A stretch of 64,000 bases of DNA from Elusimicrobiota bacterium (GCA_028868375.1 JAGWUP010000003.1:124001-188000), one strand, 5' to 3'. Counted from the first letter of the stretch, positions 18,979-28,219 are shown. The notes: a model not told the origin generated them from the sequence alone. Program-made: numbers and translations.

Positions 18979-20754
18979 TTAGTCGTTGACGATGGTCGGA
19001 GTGATGAAGATGACCAGATCGAGGTTGTCGTGCTCGTCCGTGGTCGAGGTGAAGAGCCAGCCGATCAAGGGGATATAGCCCAGGAAAGGCACCTTGCGCA
19101 CGACCTTGGTCTCCTCGGATTGGAGCAGTCCGCCGAGGACCAGGGTCTGGCCGTTCTTGACCCTAACCAGAGTGGAGGCGCCGCGCGTGACGGCGTCGAA
19201 TACCTTGTTGGTGGCCGTGCTGATCGCCGAGGCCTGCGTGGCGGTGAAGGAAGGCTGGACCAGCATCGTGATGTAGCCGTCCTTGTTGACTTGGGGGGTG
19301 ACCTTGAGGATCAAGCCGGTCTGCGTGCGCTCGACCGTCTGGCCGCTGGTCCCGAGATTGCCGCCCACGCTGGTCTGGGTGGTCTGTATCGAGGTCGCCT
19401 CGTTGCGCGCGATCTGGATGATGGCGGTCTTATTGTTGAGAGTCAGGATCTTCGGCTTGCCCAAGAAGCGCGCCTCCGAGCGCTGGACCAAGGCGCGCAG
19501 GGTGACCTGGAGCGAGGTCAAGTCCAGCACGCTGGTCTTGACGAAGCTCTGACCCGTCAACAGGGCGGTGCCGGCGGTGGAGCCAGCCGAGCTGGAGGAG
19601 CCGGCGTTGCCGAGCGTGCTGATGATGGAGCCCGGACCGGTGGGGTCGAGAAAGCGCGTGCGCCCGAGATTGTTGGGCAAGACGAGAGGAAAACTGGTGT
19701 CGCGCGCCCCGCCCGTGAAGGTCGCCAGCTCCCCGTTGGGGCCGCCCCAATCGAAGCCCAGGTCCTTGGCCCTCGTCGAGTCGATCTCGACGATCTGGGC
19801 CTCGATCATGACCTGCGGCGCCTTGCGGTCCAGCTCGGCGATGATCTGCTCGACCTGCGGGAAGACCTCGGGGATGTCGGTGACGATTAAAGAGTTCGTG
19901 CGCGGCTCGATGGACACCTTGCCGTTCTTGGAAAGGATGGAACGGATCACCGGGACGATGGCGATGCGAGAGCTCGCGTTCGATTCCGTCCCGTTGCCGG
20001 CGCCGCCGCCGGAAAGGCCCTGCATCCCCATCCCCTGGCTGCCGGAGGGGCCTCCGAACTGCGTGATCCCTCCGGAGTTGCTGCTCTGCGGGGTCAGCGC
20101 CGACTGCTCCGCGCGCGAGGTTTCCAGCGGGATGAGCGGTATATAGGACAGGGTATAGATGCGCGTGATCAGGTTCTCGACGCTCTTGGAGCGCGGGGAG
20201 ACGATGTAGGTATTGCTGTCGCCGACCCGCTCGTAGGTCAAGCCCTTGATCTCCAGCAAGACCTGAAGGGCCTCGCGCACCGTGACGTTCTGCAAAAATG
20301 CCGTGACCCGCTTGGACTCAAGGCCCTCGGTGATGATGAAGTTGACCTTGGCCTGCGCCGAGATCGTGTCCAGGAAAGTCGCCAAGGGAGCGTTCTTGAC
20401 GCGCACGGTCACCCGCGTGTCGAGCGTCGAGACTTTCTCCGGCGCCGCCGGCGCCGGCGCGCTCGTGCCGATCTGGACGCCTTGAACGGGACGCTCGGTC
20501 GAAAATCCTTGGGGAGAGGCCAGCGCCGCGGCTTGAGCCGCCGCCTGGTCCAGGGGAGCCCCCGACAGGGCTCCGGCCGTTCCCGAGCTCTGGAGGTTTT
20601 GCTGGAAAGACGGATTGGCCTCAGGCTCGGCGCTGCGGGACTGCGCCCATGCGGGAGCCGCCGTGCCCGAAGCCAGGGCCGCCGCCAGCAGGCAAGCAAG
20701 GACGCGCTGGAACGTCCGCCCCCAGTCCGCCAAGATGTCGATCAACGTTGTCAT
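18979..20754 (-). CDS. pilQ: Type IV pilus / type II secretin (PilQ/GspD)
   Basis: Outer-membrane secretin of 591 residues with a signal peptide (LACLLAAALASGTAAPAWA). An STN-like domain (TRVTVRVKNAPLATFLDTIS), an N-domain with NSLIVTDIPEVFPQVEQII and a closing secretin domain (KVPFLGYIPLIGWLF, ending DLVIFITPTIVND) follow in order, separated by a Gly/Ser/Gln-rich linker near residues 225-260. The order after pilM-N-O-P supports PilQ over GspD, though GspD is not excluded. ATG 20754 has GGAGG 5 bases upstream, as expected for an internal operon gene. Confidence 0.92.
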   Translation of the reverse strand: MTTLIDILADWGRTFQRVLACLLAAALASGTAAPAWAQSRSAEPEANPSFQQNLQSSGTAGALSGAPLDQAAAQAAALASPQGFSTERPVQGVQIGTSAPAPAAPEKVSTLDTRVTVRVKNAPLATFLDTISAQAKVNFIITEGLESKRVTAFLQNVTVREALQVLLEIKGLTYERVGDSNTYIVSPRSKSVENLITRIYTLSYIPLIPLETSRAEQSALTPQSSNSGGITQFGGPSGSQGMGMQGLSGGGAGNGTESNASSRIAIVPVIRSILSKNGKVSIEPRTNSLIVTDIPEVFPQVEQIIAELDRKAPQVMIEAQIVEIDSTRAKDLGFDWGGPNGELATFTGGARDTSFPLVLPNNLGRTRFLDPTGPGSIISTLGNAGSSSSAGSTAGTALLTGQSFVKTSVLDLTSLQVTLRALVQRSEARFLGKPKILTLNNKTAIIQIARNEATSIQTTQTSVGGNLGTSGQTVERTQTGLILKVTPQVNKDGYITMLVQPSFTATQASAISTATNKVFDAVTRGASTLVRVKNGQTLVLGGLLQSEETKVVRKVPFLGYIPLIGWLFTSTTDEHDNLDLVIFITPTIVND

Positions 20755-20765
20755 AGGGCCTCCGG

Positions 20766-21500
20766 CTATTTTCCGACGCTCTTGATGAACCTCTTATTTC
20801 GATACGAGAAAACGACTTCCGACTGAGTGATCTTGAGGACCTTGACCCCGGCGATCGTATCCCCCGCGGCTACGGTCTGCCCGTTGACGATCGCCCGCCC
20901 TCCGCCGCCCTTGATGGCGATGATGCCCTGAAGCTCGACTCGTTCCGCTCCCGTTAGCTCGCGGCGGCGCCGAACCCGCTGGCTCGGGCGCTTGGCCCGC
21001 CGGCCGCCGCTGCGGCGCAGCGCCTCGGCCTGGGCAAGCTCGAGCCTATCGGCGGGCGAGAGCATCGGGTCGCGCGGCAACTCGACGGAAAAATCCGGGG
21101 CGGCCGGCGACGCCGGCGTCGCCGGCGTCGCCGACACGACGCTCATCGTCTGTGGGACCGAGGCCGGCTTGCGCGCCGGCGGCCGCTCGGGCGCGGGGGG
21201 CGCCGACGGTGCTGGAACGGAAACTTTGACGCTCCGCCGCGCGGGTTGAGCGGGCTGAGCGGGCCGACGCAGCTGCGCGGCGGCCGCTTGAGTCGCCGCG
21301 ACGATGGGGTTGCGCAAGCGGGCTTGATCGGGAGCGTCTCCGAAGATCGGTTCTCCATTCGGCAAGCTTCGCCGCACCCCCCGCCGCAGTTCGGCCGTGC
21401 TTTGATGGTTCAAGCGAGCGTGCCAGTTGTAGAAGAGAAATCCGGGCACCGCCAGCACCGCGATCAAAATCAGCCAGGCCGGAGAAAATTTAATCGCCAT
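20766..21500 (-). CDS. pilP: PilP/GspC-like pilus assembly protein
   Basis: A 244-residue bitopic protein: one N-terminal membrane helix (PAWLILIAVLAVPGFLFY), a long Pro/Ala-rich linker near residues 75-140, and a small C-terminal beta domain with LQGIIAIKGGGGRAIVNGQ and VLKITQSEVVFSYR, which has the HR-domain look of PilP and GspC. It would link the inner-membrane PilM-N-O complex to the secretin. ATG 21500 overlaps the pilO 3' end by 11 bases. PilP is usually a lipoprotein; here an uncleaved anchor replaces the lipobox, which is closer to GspC. Confidence 0.78.
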   Translation of the reverse strand: MAIKFSPAWLILIAVLAVPGFLFYNWHARLNHQSTAELRRGVRRSLPNGEPIFGDAPDQARLRNPIVAATQAAAAQLRRPAQPAQPARRSVKVSVPAPSAPPAPERPPARKPASVPQTMSVVSATPATPASPAAPDFSVELPRDPMLSPADRLELAQAEALRRSGGRRAKRPSQRVRRRRELTGAERVELQGIIAIKGGGGRAIVNGQTVAAGDTIAGVKVLKITQSEVVFSYRNKRFIKSVGK

Positions 21501-22071
21501 GGGCCAGGGCCTGGAGCGGTATGATGGTGCTGATGCCGGCGGACACCGAGTACGTGCCGACGCCCGCGCCCTTGACGACGTCGAGCGAGGAGATATGGAG
21601 GTATGGGCGGTGGGCTTCCACGCGAGCCAGCCACGGCAGCAATTGGGCAAAACCGGCCTGCAGTGAAACGGTGATCTTCTGGTAGCGCAAGCCGGCCTCC
21701 ACGGATTCCTCCGGGGGCTGGATGGATTCGGAAGTCAGCCCGGAAGAACGCAGGGTCTCCACGATCGCGTCGGTGAGGAAATGATCCTTGCTTTCCGGCC
21801 CCGGCAAGACGGCGGCGGCGGCGTCGAACTGGAGCCGGGCCTGCTCGAAGGAGTCGGCGCTCTGCGCGATCGCTTGGACTGAGAGCAGGCGAGCCTGCAG
21901 GACTCCCAGCTTCCTTTTCGGAGCGCTCGCCAGCATCGCGCCGGCGAGCAGAAGACCGGCGCAGAGCAACAGGACGCGCTCGAAGCGCTTGCGTCCCTTG
22001 GCCTTGAGCAGCCCGAAGATGAAGGAGACCTCCTCGATCAAGGAGCTGGCGGCGAGACGCGGATCGATCAC
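21490..22071 (-). CDS. pilO: PilO/GspM-like pilus assembly protein
   Basis: A 193-residue bitopic inner-membrane protein with a cytoplasmic N-terminus, one membrane helix (VLLLCAGLLLAGAMLAS, about residues 33-49), a coiled segment rich in Gln/Ala and a ferredoxin-like C-terminal part (YQKITVSLQAGFAQLLPWL). Order and topology match PilO or GspM. The GTG start at 22071 overlaps the preceding stop as GTGA, so it is translationally coupled to the PilM-PilN fusion. Confidence 0.8.
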   Translation of the reverse strand: MIDPRLAASSLIEEVSFIFGLLKAKGRKRFERVLLLCAGLLLAGAMLASAPKRKLGVLQARLLSVQAIAQSADSFEQARLQFDAAAAVLPGPESKDHFLTDAIVETLRSSGLTSESIQPPEESVEAGLRYQKITVSLQAGFAQLLPWLARVEAHRPYLHISSLDVVKGAGVGTYSVSAGISTIIPLQALAHGD

Positions 22072-23702
22072 TGCCCCTTCTCCTTCATCGTCACCTGGAA
22101 AGAAGTACGCTCCTCCAGGCGCCGGCGCAGGATGTCGGGGGCGACCCCCTGCTGCTTGGCGTCGACCGCCTTGCCGGACAAGGCGATCTGTACGTCGCCG
22201 AAAGTCTTGGCGAGCTCCGGAGTCTTAAGCAGCTGCTGGCGGAACGCGAAGGCCATGTCCTGCTCGGCCGCGACGCTGGGCCCCTGGGCGCGCCCCGAGA
22301 GGATGATCTCCGGGGAGTCCTCCATCATATCCTGCCGCCGCAGGGGGCTGTTTACTTTCAGCTCCGTCAACCAAAGATTATCCGGCATCGCCTTGACGAT
22401 ATCCTGAATCAGGGCCGTCGTCTTTGGAGCATGGCGAAGGGCCAGGCTGGCCGCTTGGGCCTGGCCGCCCATTTTATCCAGCAGGGCGGCGATCTGGGTC
22501 TGGCTCTTGCCCTGAAAAGCGGCCGCGGCCATGGGAGGAATCTGCTCGCGGCGCAAGCGACGTTCCAAGGAGCGGCAGTCAAGAAAGCGCCAAGCCCCGA
22601 GCAAGGACAGGAAGAGGGCGATCGCCGAGGAAACCGCCAGCAGGTCGCGGGCCGCGCGGCGCTCGTCTTCTCCGACGCGGCCGATCCGGCCGAGATCCAG
22701 GGTGATCGCGGAGGGAGTAGACAGTCTCAAGGAAGCGCCGATCGCGGCATAGCCGCCCCAATCGCAAGCCTTGACTCCGAGCCGACGCGGCAAGTCCTGA
22801 GCCTGCGCCGGCATGCCGAGCTCGCTGGAAAAAGCGTCGCTCCATTGCTTTAAGTCCGGAGCATTCCCGCTGAGCAGCAATTGAGACTGAACCCTGGAGG
22901 AAAGCTGTTTTTGGGCGAACCTGACGCAGCCGGAGAGGTCGATCTTGCGCTGGTCGGACAGGGATGCCTCGGCGCCGAGGAAAAGCTCGCGGAAGAAAAT
23001 GGGCAGGCCCCTGTCCGCCAGAAGGATGCGGATGTTTCCGCCGTCGAAATGCACCTGGCCGTAGGCCGAGCCCGAGCGGCCGGGATCCAGGGTCTCCAAG
23101 AGGCGCAGGACGGAACAAGGGGCCACCTCCAGGCCGAGCAGGGTCAAGCCCAGCTTGTCGAGCAGGCTGGTGACGCTGAGAACGGTCTTTCGCTGCGCCA
23201 CCGCCACCAGAGCGCCCTGCCTGGGCCTGTCCTGAACGTCCGGCGGCAAGGAGGCGACCTGAAAGTCATGGCTCAAGGAATCCAGCGGGATCGGGATGTA
23301 TTTCTTGGCCTCCAGCAGCACGGCCGCGCTCCAGAAACGGGAGGCGATGGACGGCATGGTGAAATAGCGCAGCAGGCCCAACTGATGGGAGAGGGTGACG
23401 AAGACCCTCTTCGAGCTCCAGCGGACCTGCGAGAGCGATTGCTTCAGCGCGGCGAACAGCCTCCCCTCCTCCCCGAGGGTCTCGGCGCTCAGGGTCCCCG
23501 TGGCCGCGGAGGAGAGAGGCTTGTCCGCGGCGGGCAACGGCACGCGCAGCAAATGTTCGACGGCCACCGCGCCGGCATCCAGGCGCGCCTGGCAAACATA
23601 GATCATCTCCGGGCTCAAATAAAGCCCCAGGGCGGGCCCCGGCTTGGAGGGCGCCTTGCCGAAGGCGACGCGGTCGATCCAGTCGTCCAGGGAAGGCATC
23701 AT
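22068..23702 (-). CDS. PilM-PilN fusion protein (GspL-like architecture)
   Basis: A 544-residue protein. Residues 1 to about 330 form an actin-like PilM domain (GLYLSPEMIYVCQA, RYFTMPSIASRFW, LLEAKKYIPIPLDSLSHDF, GQVHFDGGNIRILLADRGLP). After a membrane helix near 355-375 (LLAVSSAIALFLSLLGAW) comes a PilN-like coiled and ferredoxin-like part with MPDNLWLTELKVNS. In standard systems PilM and PilN are separate genes; a single chain resembles GspL of type II secretion. ATG 23702 overlaps the stop of the OmpA-like gene (ATGA). Confidence 0.82.
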   Translation of the reverse strand: MMPSLDDWIDRVAFGKAPSKPGPALGLYLSPEMIYVCQARLDAGAVAVEHLLRVPLPAADKPLSSAATGTLSAETLGEEGRLFAALKQSLSQVRWSSKRVFVTLSHQLGLLRYFTMPSIASRFWSAAVLLEAKKYIPIPLDSLSHDFQVASLPPDVQDRPRQGALVAVAQRKTVLSVTSLLDKLGLTLLGLEVAPCSVLRLLETLDPGRSGSAYGQVHFDGGNIRILLADRGLPIFFRELFLGAEASLSDQRKIDLSGCVRFAQKQLSSRVQSQLLLSGNAPDLKQWSDAFSSELGMPAQAQDLPRRLGVKACDWGGYAAIGASLRLSTPSAITLDLGRIGRVGEDERRAARDLLAVSSAIALFLSLLGAWRFLDCRSLERRLRREQIPPMAAAAFQGKSQTQIAALLDKMGGQAQAASLALRHAPKTTALIQDIVKAMPDNLWLTELKVNSPLRRQDMMEDSPEIILSGRAQGPSVAAEQDMAFAFRQQLLKTPELAKTFGDVQIALSGKAVDAKQQGVAPDILRRRLEERTSFQVTMKEKGQ

Positions 23703-25432
23703 GGTTCCTTGACGAAGGTGACGCGGGCGCGGCTGCCCGGCTCATCGGTCACGGAAGAGCTCAGTTGTATCTTTTTTGGATCAATCTGGTACTTATTGAC
23801 CAAAAGCCCCGCCAGCAGTTTGGCGCGCGCATCCGCCAGATGCGCGGCATTCGCCTCGCTGGATTGGGCGAAACCCTTGATGAGCAGGCCATCCTTGGGA
23901 TGATCCCCCAAGATCCTGGCGATCCTGGCCAACAGCCGCCCGCCCGCGCTGGTCAGTTGATGGCTCCCGGGCTTGAAGGCAAGCTCATAGCCGTTGGCGG
24001 CGATCGCGATGGGCCGATGCTTGCCGGCCAGCGACTTGTGTCGAGCCCGCCGATGGCGCCTTGAAATCCTGCGGTGGCGCAGCCTTTCCTTTATAAGTGA
24101 AGCCCTGGAGCCCTTGGAGGGCAATTCCGCCTCCGGCGCCCCGCTGGCACGGGAAGCCTTCTTGCGGGTCTTGGCCCGCGCGGCGCGGGCGGGAGGCGGC
24201 GCAGCGAGCAAATGGATCCAGCGATGCAGCGTGCGCTGGCGGTTCTTTCCGTCTGTGGCCGTCAACACGGCCTCGTAGCTGCCCGCGGGCAGCATGGGAC
24301 CGAAATAATTGCGGTGGCCGTTCCAGTAAATCTGGTGAAAGACCGGGCTGTCGCCGACCACCTCTTGCAGGACCGAGAGGTCCGAGCCTCCCGCGGGCTC
24401 GGGAGAAAGCAATTGGAAACGCCAGGAAACCAGGCGGGAGGGCGAATCCTGCACGGAGAACTCTATGACTGCGCCTTCCCCCTTGGCGGGGCGGATCGTG
24501 TCTGGATAAATCCCCAGCGAGATCGGCGGCCCGGCCTCATCGCCGATCGCGCTGTCGACGGCAAGCCGCAGCGGCTGATCATATTGAAAAAGCACGATGA
24601 TTCCCTTGAAATCGAGCAGCGGCCGGGGGATATCCACCTGCGTATTGAGAAGATTCACGCTGACGCGGGGCGGAGCCACCCCGGCCGAGAAAAGATAGGC
24701 CGATATGCCCATCGTTCGCCGCATGTCGAGGATCTTGGCGTCCCCGTCCGCCGTGCCTTGGGGCAGTATCTCGACCTGCGCCCCCCCCAGCCCGAAAACC
24801 ACGTCGGCCAGCGCGCGCAGCAGCGTCCCGGCTCTCCTTTGGAAAACGATGCCGGAATGAAAGAGCAGGCTGGAAGGAATCCCCAAGGCCTGCGGTTGGC
24901 CGTTCGACATGACCAGCAGGCGCACCCCGTGAATCTTGCGCAAACGCGCCAAGCCGTCATCCACGCGTTCGCGCAGCTTGGCCTCGATCTCAAGCCTCAT
25001 GACCTCCTTGGAGGGACCAGCGGGCATAGCCGACGGCGCCTGCCGCGAGGGCGCGGGCGGCGCCTGGACGGCCGTCCCTGCGGGAACCGAGGGAGACGGA
25101 ACGTTCAAGGCGGGCGCGCTCGTCACCGCGGGCGCGCTTTCCTGCGGGCGGCGCATGAACGCCCCCTTGTCGTCGACGTTCATGCGCCGAGTCAAGAGGT
25201 TGATGTAATCGTTGGCCATCGAGCGCTCGCCCGGATCGCCCTTCGTCAGCACGTCCATGAACCGGTCCATGGCATCCAGGTCGTCGCCCTTCTCGAAATA
25301 TTGGATGCCCATCCGTAATTGGCGGCTCATTCCGGAAGAGGTCTGTGCCTCTTGTCCAGATACGGCCATGCCGCAGGCCAATAACAGGCCAGCGGCCAAG
25401 CTCGCGCGCGCGGCAAGAAAGGCTCGTTTCAA
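23699..25432 (-). CDS. Exported protein with C-terminal OmpA-like domain, head of the pil operon
   Basis: A 577-residue secreted protein with a signal peptide (SLAAGLLLACGMAVSGQ), a short helical TPR-like segment (residues about 40-85), a Pro/Ala-rich linker, then LLFHSGIVFQRRAGTLLRAL with NLLNTQVDIP, which looks like a degenerate OmpA-like module. The centre has beta-rich, Ig-like sequence (SYEAVLTATDGKNRQRTLH), then a very basic linker, then a clear OmpA-like end (ELAFKPGSHQLTSAGGRLLA, GFAQSSEANAAHLADARA). OmpA domains bind peptidoglycan, so it may anchor the pilus machine to the wall. The start is TTG at 25432 with AAGGAG 7 bases upstream; a TAAAAT box lies about 30 bp before it. Confidence 0.7.
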   Translation of the reverse strand: MKRAFLAARASLAAGLLLACGMAVSGQEAQTSSGMSRQLRMGIQYFEKGDDLDAMDRFMDVLTKGDPGERSMANDYINLLTRRMNVDDKGAFMRRPQESAPAVTSAPALNVPSPSVPAGTAVQAPPAPSRQAPSAMPAGPSKEVMRLEIEAKLRERVDDGLARLRKIHGVRLLVMSNGQPQALGIPSSLLFHSGIVFQRRAGTLLRALADVVFGLGGAQVEILPQGTADGDAKILDMRRTMGISAYLFSAGVAPPRVSVNLLNTQVDIPRPLLDFKGIIVLFQYDQPLRLAVDSAIGDEAGPPISLGIYPDTIRPAKGEGAVIEFSVQDSPSRLVSWRFQLLSPEPAGGSDLSVLQEVVGDSPVFHQIYWNGHRNYFGPMLPAGSYEAVLTATDGKNRQRTLHRWIHLLAAPPPARAARAKTRKKASRASGAPEAELPSKGSRASLIKERLRHRRISRRHRRARHKSLAGKHRPIAIAANGYELAFKPGSHQLTSAGGRLLARIARILGDHPKDGLLIKGFAQSSEANAAHLADARAKLLAGLLVNKYQIDPKKIQLSSSVTDEPGSRARVTFVKEP

Positions 25433-25498
25433 AAAAAGCTCCTTGAAAGCGTTCGCATTTTAGACCGCTGCCGTTTCCGAATTATTACAGCATCAGCG

Positions 25499-28057
25499 TT
25501 ATTTGACAATGCCTGAAAGCTGCGCCAAGCGCTTGCGCGCCTGGGCGTTGCCCGGATCGAGGCGAAGCACGGCTTGTTCCTGGGCAGCGGCGTCCTGCGG
25601 CCGCCGCAAGGCCAGGTAGGCCTCGGCCAGATTGACCCTGGCCCAGACCTGGTCGGGTTGCCGCGCCACCACCCATTCCAACAGACGCGCCGCCTCCCCG
25701 GGCCGACCGCGCGCCATATACAAGCTGCCGAGGAAAAACCGCACCTTGGGGTTGTCGGGAAACCGTCGGTCAAGCCGCTGCGCCAAGGCCAGCGTCGCGG
25801 GGGAATAATCGTGGCGCAGAATGCGCCCTTCAAGCTCGCCCACTCCAGCGATCGCGTCGAGCTGCGCCGGGTGCGGCCGGCCCGTCTGGCGCAGCAGGGT
25901 CTCTAGATTCACCCTGGCCGGCTTGAGTTCCGGGTCGAGCGCCAAGGCGCGCAGATAGGCCGCCTGCGCCTCGTCGTAGCGCTTGGCCAGGCTGCAGAGG
26001 TAGCCCAGATTGCTCCAGTGCACCGCGTTTTCCGGAAAAATCCGCACTGCCTGCCGCAACAGGTCGATGCCTGCGTCGCGGTAGCGGACGGGATCGGAGA
26101 GGTAGACGTCGCCCAGGTTGACGTAAATCTCCGGCGAGATTGGGTTGATCCACTGCGCCATGCGGTAGAAGGGCAAGGCCTGGCGCGGCTGCCCCAAACG
26201 CGTGCTCTCGATGGTCCCGATGTTGAAGTAAATCTCGTCGTAGCCGGCGTTGGCCCGCAGGGCCTGGCGATAAGCCGTCAAGGCGTCCTGATAGCGCCCC
26301 GACTGGGCGTAGGCGTTGCCCAGCTCGTAGAGGGCGTTGACCTCGCGCGGCCCCCAAGCGCGCGAGCGCTCCAGCTCCTCGATCGCGGCCTGCGGGCGTT
26401 TTTCGCGCAGCAGCTTGAAGCCGGCGAAATAATGAGCCTCCCGAAACCAGACGCAAACCCAAAACCAGGTCAAGACGGCCAAGGCCGCCGCGGCCGCGCG
26501 CAGGCCCCAACGCCAGAGCCCCGAGGCCTTCCGCCGCGCCGCCTGGGGAAGGCCCGCCCCGGCGCAGCTGCCGACGGTCCACCAAAACAGCAGCGCCGGC
26601 ACCGCGAAGTGCAGCGAAACGTTGAGCATGTTGTCGACCAGCATCCCCGCAACGCCCGCGACGCAAGCCGCCCACTGCTCCGCCTGCCTGGCGGCGCAGG
26701 CGAAGCGGCGGCGGGCCATGAAAAAGAAGGTCGCCCACAGCCAGGCGAAGATCCCCAGGCCGACCAGCCCGGTCTGGGACCAGACCTCCACGATCTCGTT
26801 ATGCGCGTTGTTGGCATGGGTGCGCAAATGCCTGAACAGGTCCAATGCGAAGAGCAAGTGCCCCTGGTAGAAGGGGTAGAACAGCTCGAAGAGTCCGAAG
26901 CCCTTGCCGGTCAAGGGGTTCTCTGCTCCCATCTGCCAGCCGCAGGTCCAGATCAAGACGCGCTGGTAAAATGAGCTGTAGCGAGAGTGGGTGTGTACAG
27001 CGACGATCACCTCCTTCAGCCGCCCGATGACGCTGGGCGCGTAGCCGCTGGCGATCAGAGAGGAAGGCCACAGCAAGGCCATCGCCACGCCCAGGCCGGC
27101 CAACAACCCGTGCGGGCGAGGCTCCTCCATGACGAAGCGCCGCACGCCAGGCCAAAACGCCAGCACGGCCAGCGCCGCCAGCGCCCCCGCCCAGGATGAG
27201 CGCGTCAGGCTGCAGAGCAAGGCCGCCTCCAGGGTCAAGAATAAAATGCCGTAAGTCCAACGACGCCCTCCTCTGGAGCGGGAAAAGAATACGGCCGCCA
27301 TCGGCAGCAGCAGGACGTTGAAGGAGGAAAGGAAGTTCGGGTTGCCGAAAGTCGAGACGGAACGCCCCCCGTACGGATTCAAGACATGCGGCCAGATGGG
27401 ATCGATGTTGAAATACTGCAGGACCGCGTAGGCGGAAGCCAAGAACCCCGTCGCCAGGGCCAAATGCTCCAGGTCGATCCAGCGGCCGCGCCGGCACAGC
27501 CAGAGCGCCGCGGCCAGACCGCAGGCCCAGACCACGACGCCATAGCCGTCCCAGACATGCCCCCACAGGTCGGCCGCAGGCGCGGAAGGGGCCCGCAACT
27601 GCGGAAAGGCCAGCCACAACATGCCCCAGCCCAGGACGAAGACCGCCCAAGCAGCCAGGGAGACCTCGTCCTCTCCCGCCTCGCGGCTGAAACAGGCACC
27701 CAGCAGGAACGGGAGCAGGGCGTTGGCTCCCAGAAACAGGAACGCCAGGGCGCCCTGCGCCGCTATCGCGGGCCGGAAAAAAGCCCTATGAAAGACGTAG
27801 GCCACGCACCAGCTCAACGCGCAAGCCACGATCCAGGCCGCCAGCGGAAGGTTCAAGGGCGTCTGCGGCAGCTCGGAAGGACCCAGGACGGAGGCGCGCC
27901 AGAGAAGCGCCGCGCCGGCCAACAGCAGGGCGATGTTGAGCAGGCAGATCTGCGTGATGTAGGGGTTGCGGGTCAGGTCGGTGAAGAAAATCAGGGGACA
28001 GACGAAAAAAGAGACGACGAGCAGGCTGCGCTGGAGCTGGCGCACGGCAGGCATCAT
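25499..28057 (-). CDS. O-antigen ligase / Wzy-type membrane protein with C-terminal TPRs
   Basis: A roughly 852-residue protein. The first 550 residues are polytopic with about a dozen membrane helices and carry the Wzy_C/ligase hallmarks STFGNPNFLSSFN, SLTRSSWAGALAAL and THANNAHNEIVEVWSQTG, where His and Arg residues bind lipid-linked glycan in family members. The last 290 residues are TPRs (ALYELGNAYAQSGRYQDAL, VNLGDVYLSDPVRYRDAG). Such proteins are O-antigen ligases or O-oligosaccharyltransferases that glycosylate pilins. Being next to the pilus block favours a pilin-modifying role, but this is inference. ATG 28057 or 28054 is taken as start; a longer TTG start at 28096 is possible. Confidence 0.78.
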   Translation of the reverse strand: MMPAVRQLQRSLLVVSFFVCPLIFFTDLTRNPYITQICLLNIALLLAGAALLWRASVLGPSELPQTPLNLPLAAWIVACALSWCVAYVFHRAFFRPAIAAQGALAFLFLGANALLPFLLGACFSREAGEDEVSLAAWAVFVLGWGMLWLAFPQLRAPSAPAADLWGHVWDGYGVVVWACGLAAALWLCRRGRWIDLEHLALATGFLASAYAVLQYFNIDPIWPHVLNPYGGRSVSTFGNPNFLSSFNVLLLPMAAVFFSRSRGGRRWTYGILFLTLEAALLCSLTRSSWAGALAALAVLAFWPGVRRFVMEEPRPHGLLAGLGVAMALLWPSSLIASGYAPSVIGRLKEVIVAVHTHSRYSSFYQRVLIWTCGWQMGAENPLTGKGFGLFELFYPFYQGHLLFALDLFRHLRTHANNAHNEIVEVWSQTGLVGLGIFAWLWATFFFMARRRFACAARQAEQWAACVAGVAGMLVDNMLNVSLHFAVPALLFWWTVGSCAGAGLPQAARRKASGLWRWGLRAAAAALAVLTWFWVCVWFREAHYFAGFKLLREKRPQAAIEELERSRAWGPREVNALYELGNAYAQSGRYQDALTAYRQALRANAGYDEIYFNIGTIESTRLGQPRQALPFYRMAQWINPISPEIYVNLGDVYLSDPVRYRDAGIDLLRQAVRIFPENAVHWSNLGYLCSLAKRYDEAQAAYLRALALDPELKPARVNLETLLRQTGRPHPAQLDAIAGVGELEGRILRHDYSPATLALAQRLDRRFPDNPKVRFFLGSLYMARGRPGEAARLLEWVVARQPDQVWARVNLAEAYLALRRPQDAAAQEQAVLRLDPGNAQARKRLAQLSGIVK

Positions 28058-28108
28058 ATAAGAAATGCCGGATAGCCGCAATGCTTGGCGACGCAACGCC
28101 TCCGCTTA

Positions 28109-28138
28109 TTGGCAGCGCCGCCCCAATAAAGCTACAAT
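28109..28138 (+). promoter_or_regulatory. Promoter of tRNA-Thr
   Basis: TTGGCA (28109-28114) and TACAAT (28133-28138) separated by 18 bp. The mature tRNA starts 9 bp beyond the -10 box, so the primary transcript would need almost no 5' trimming. Confidence 0.55.
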
Positions 28139-28147
28139 GGCCCCGCC

Positions 28148-28219
28148 GCCGGGATAGCTCAACGGTAGAGCAATCGCTTCGTAAGCGATAGGTTGTGGGT
28201 TCGAATCCCATTCCCGGCT
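28148..28219 (+). tRNA. tRNA-Thr (anticodon CGT)
   Basis: A 72-base cloverleaf. Acceptor GCCGGGA pairs fully with TCCCGGC; D stem GCTC/GAGC; anticodon stem ATCGC/GCGAT around the loop TTCGTAA, giving anticodon CGT, which reads ACG (Thr); T stem GTGGG/CCCAT with one G-T pair and loop TTCGAAT. Discriminator base is T. CCA is not encoded and would be added after transcription. Confidence 0.95.

Noticed and set aside
17317-19890. An 857-codon open frame antisense to pilB and the secretin gene.
   Set aside because: The sequence is low-complexity (Asp, Gly, Arg, His rich) with no domain; pilB and pilQ carry full family motifs on the other strand.
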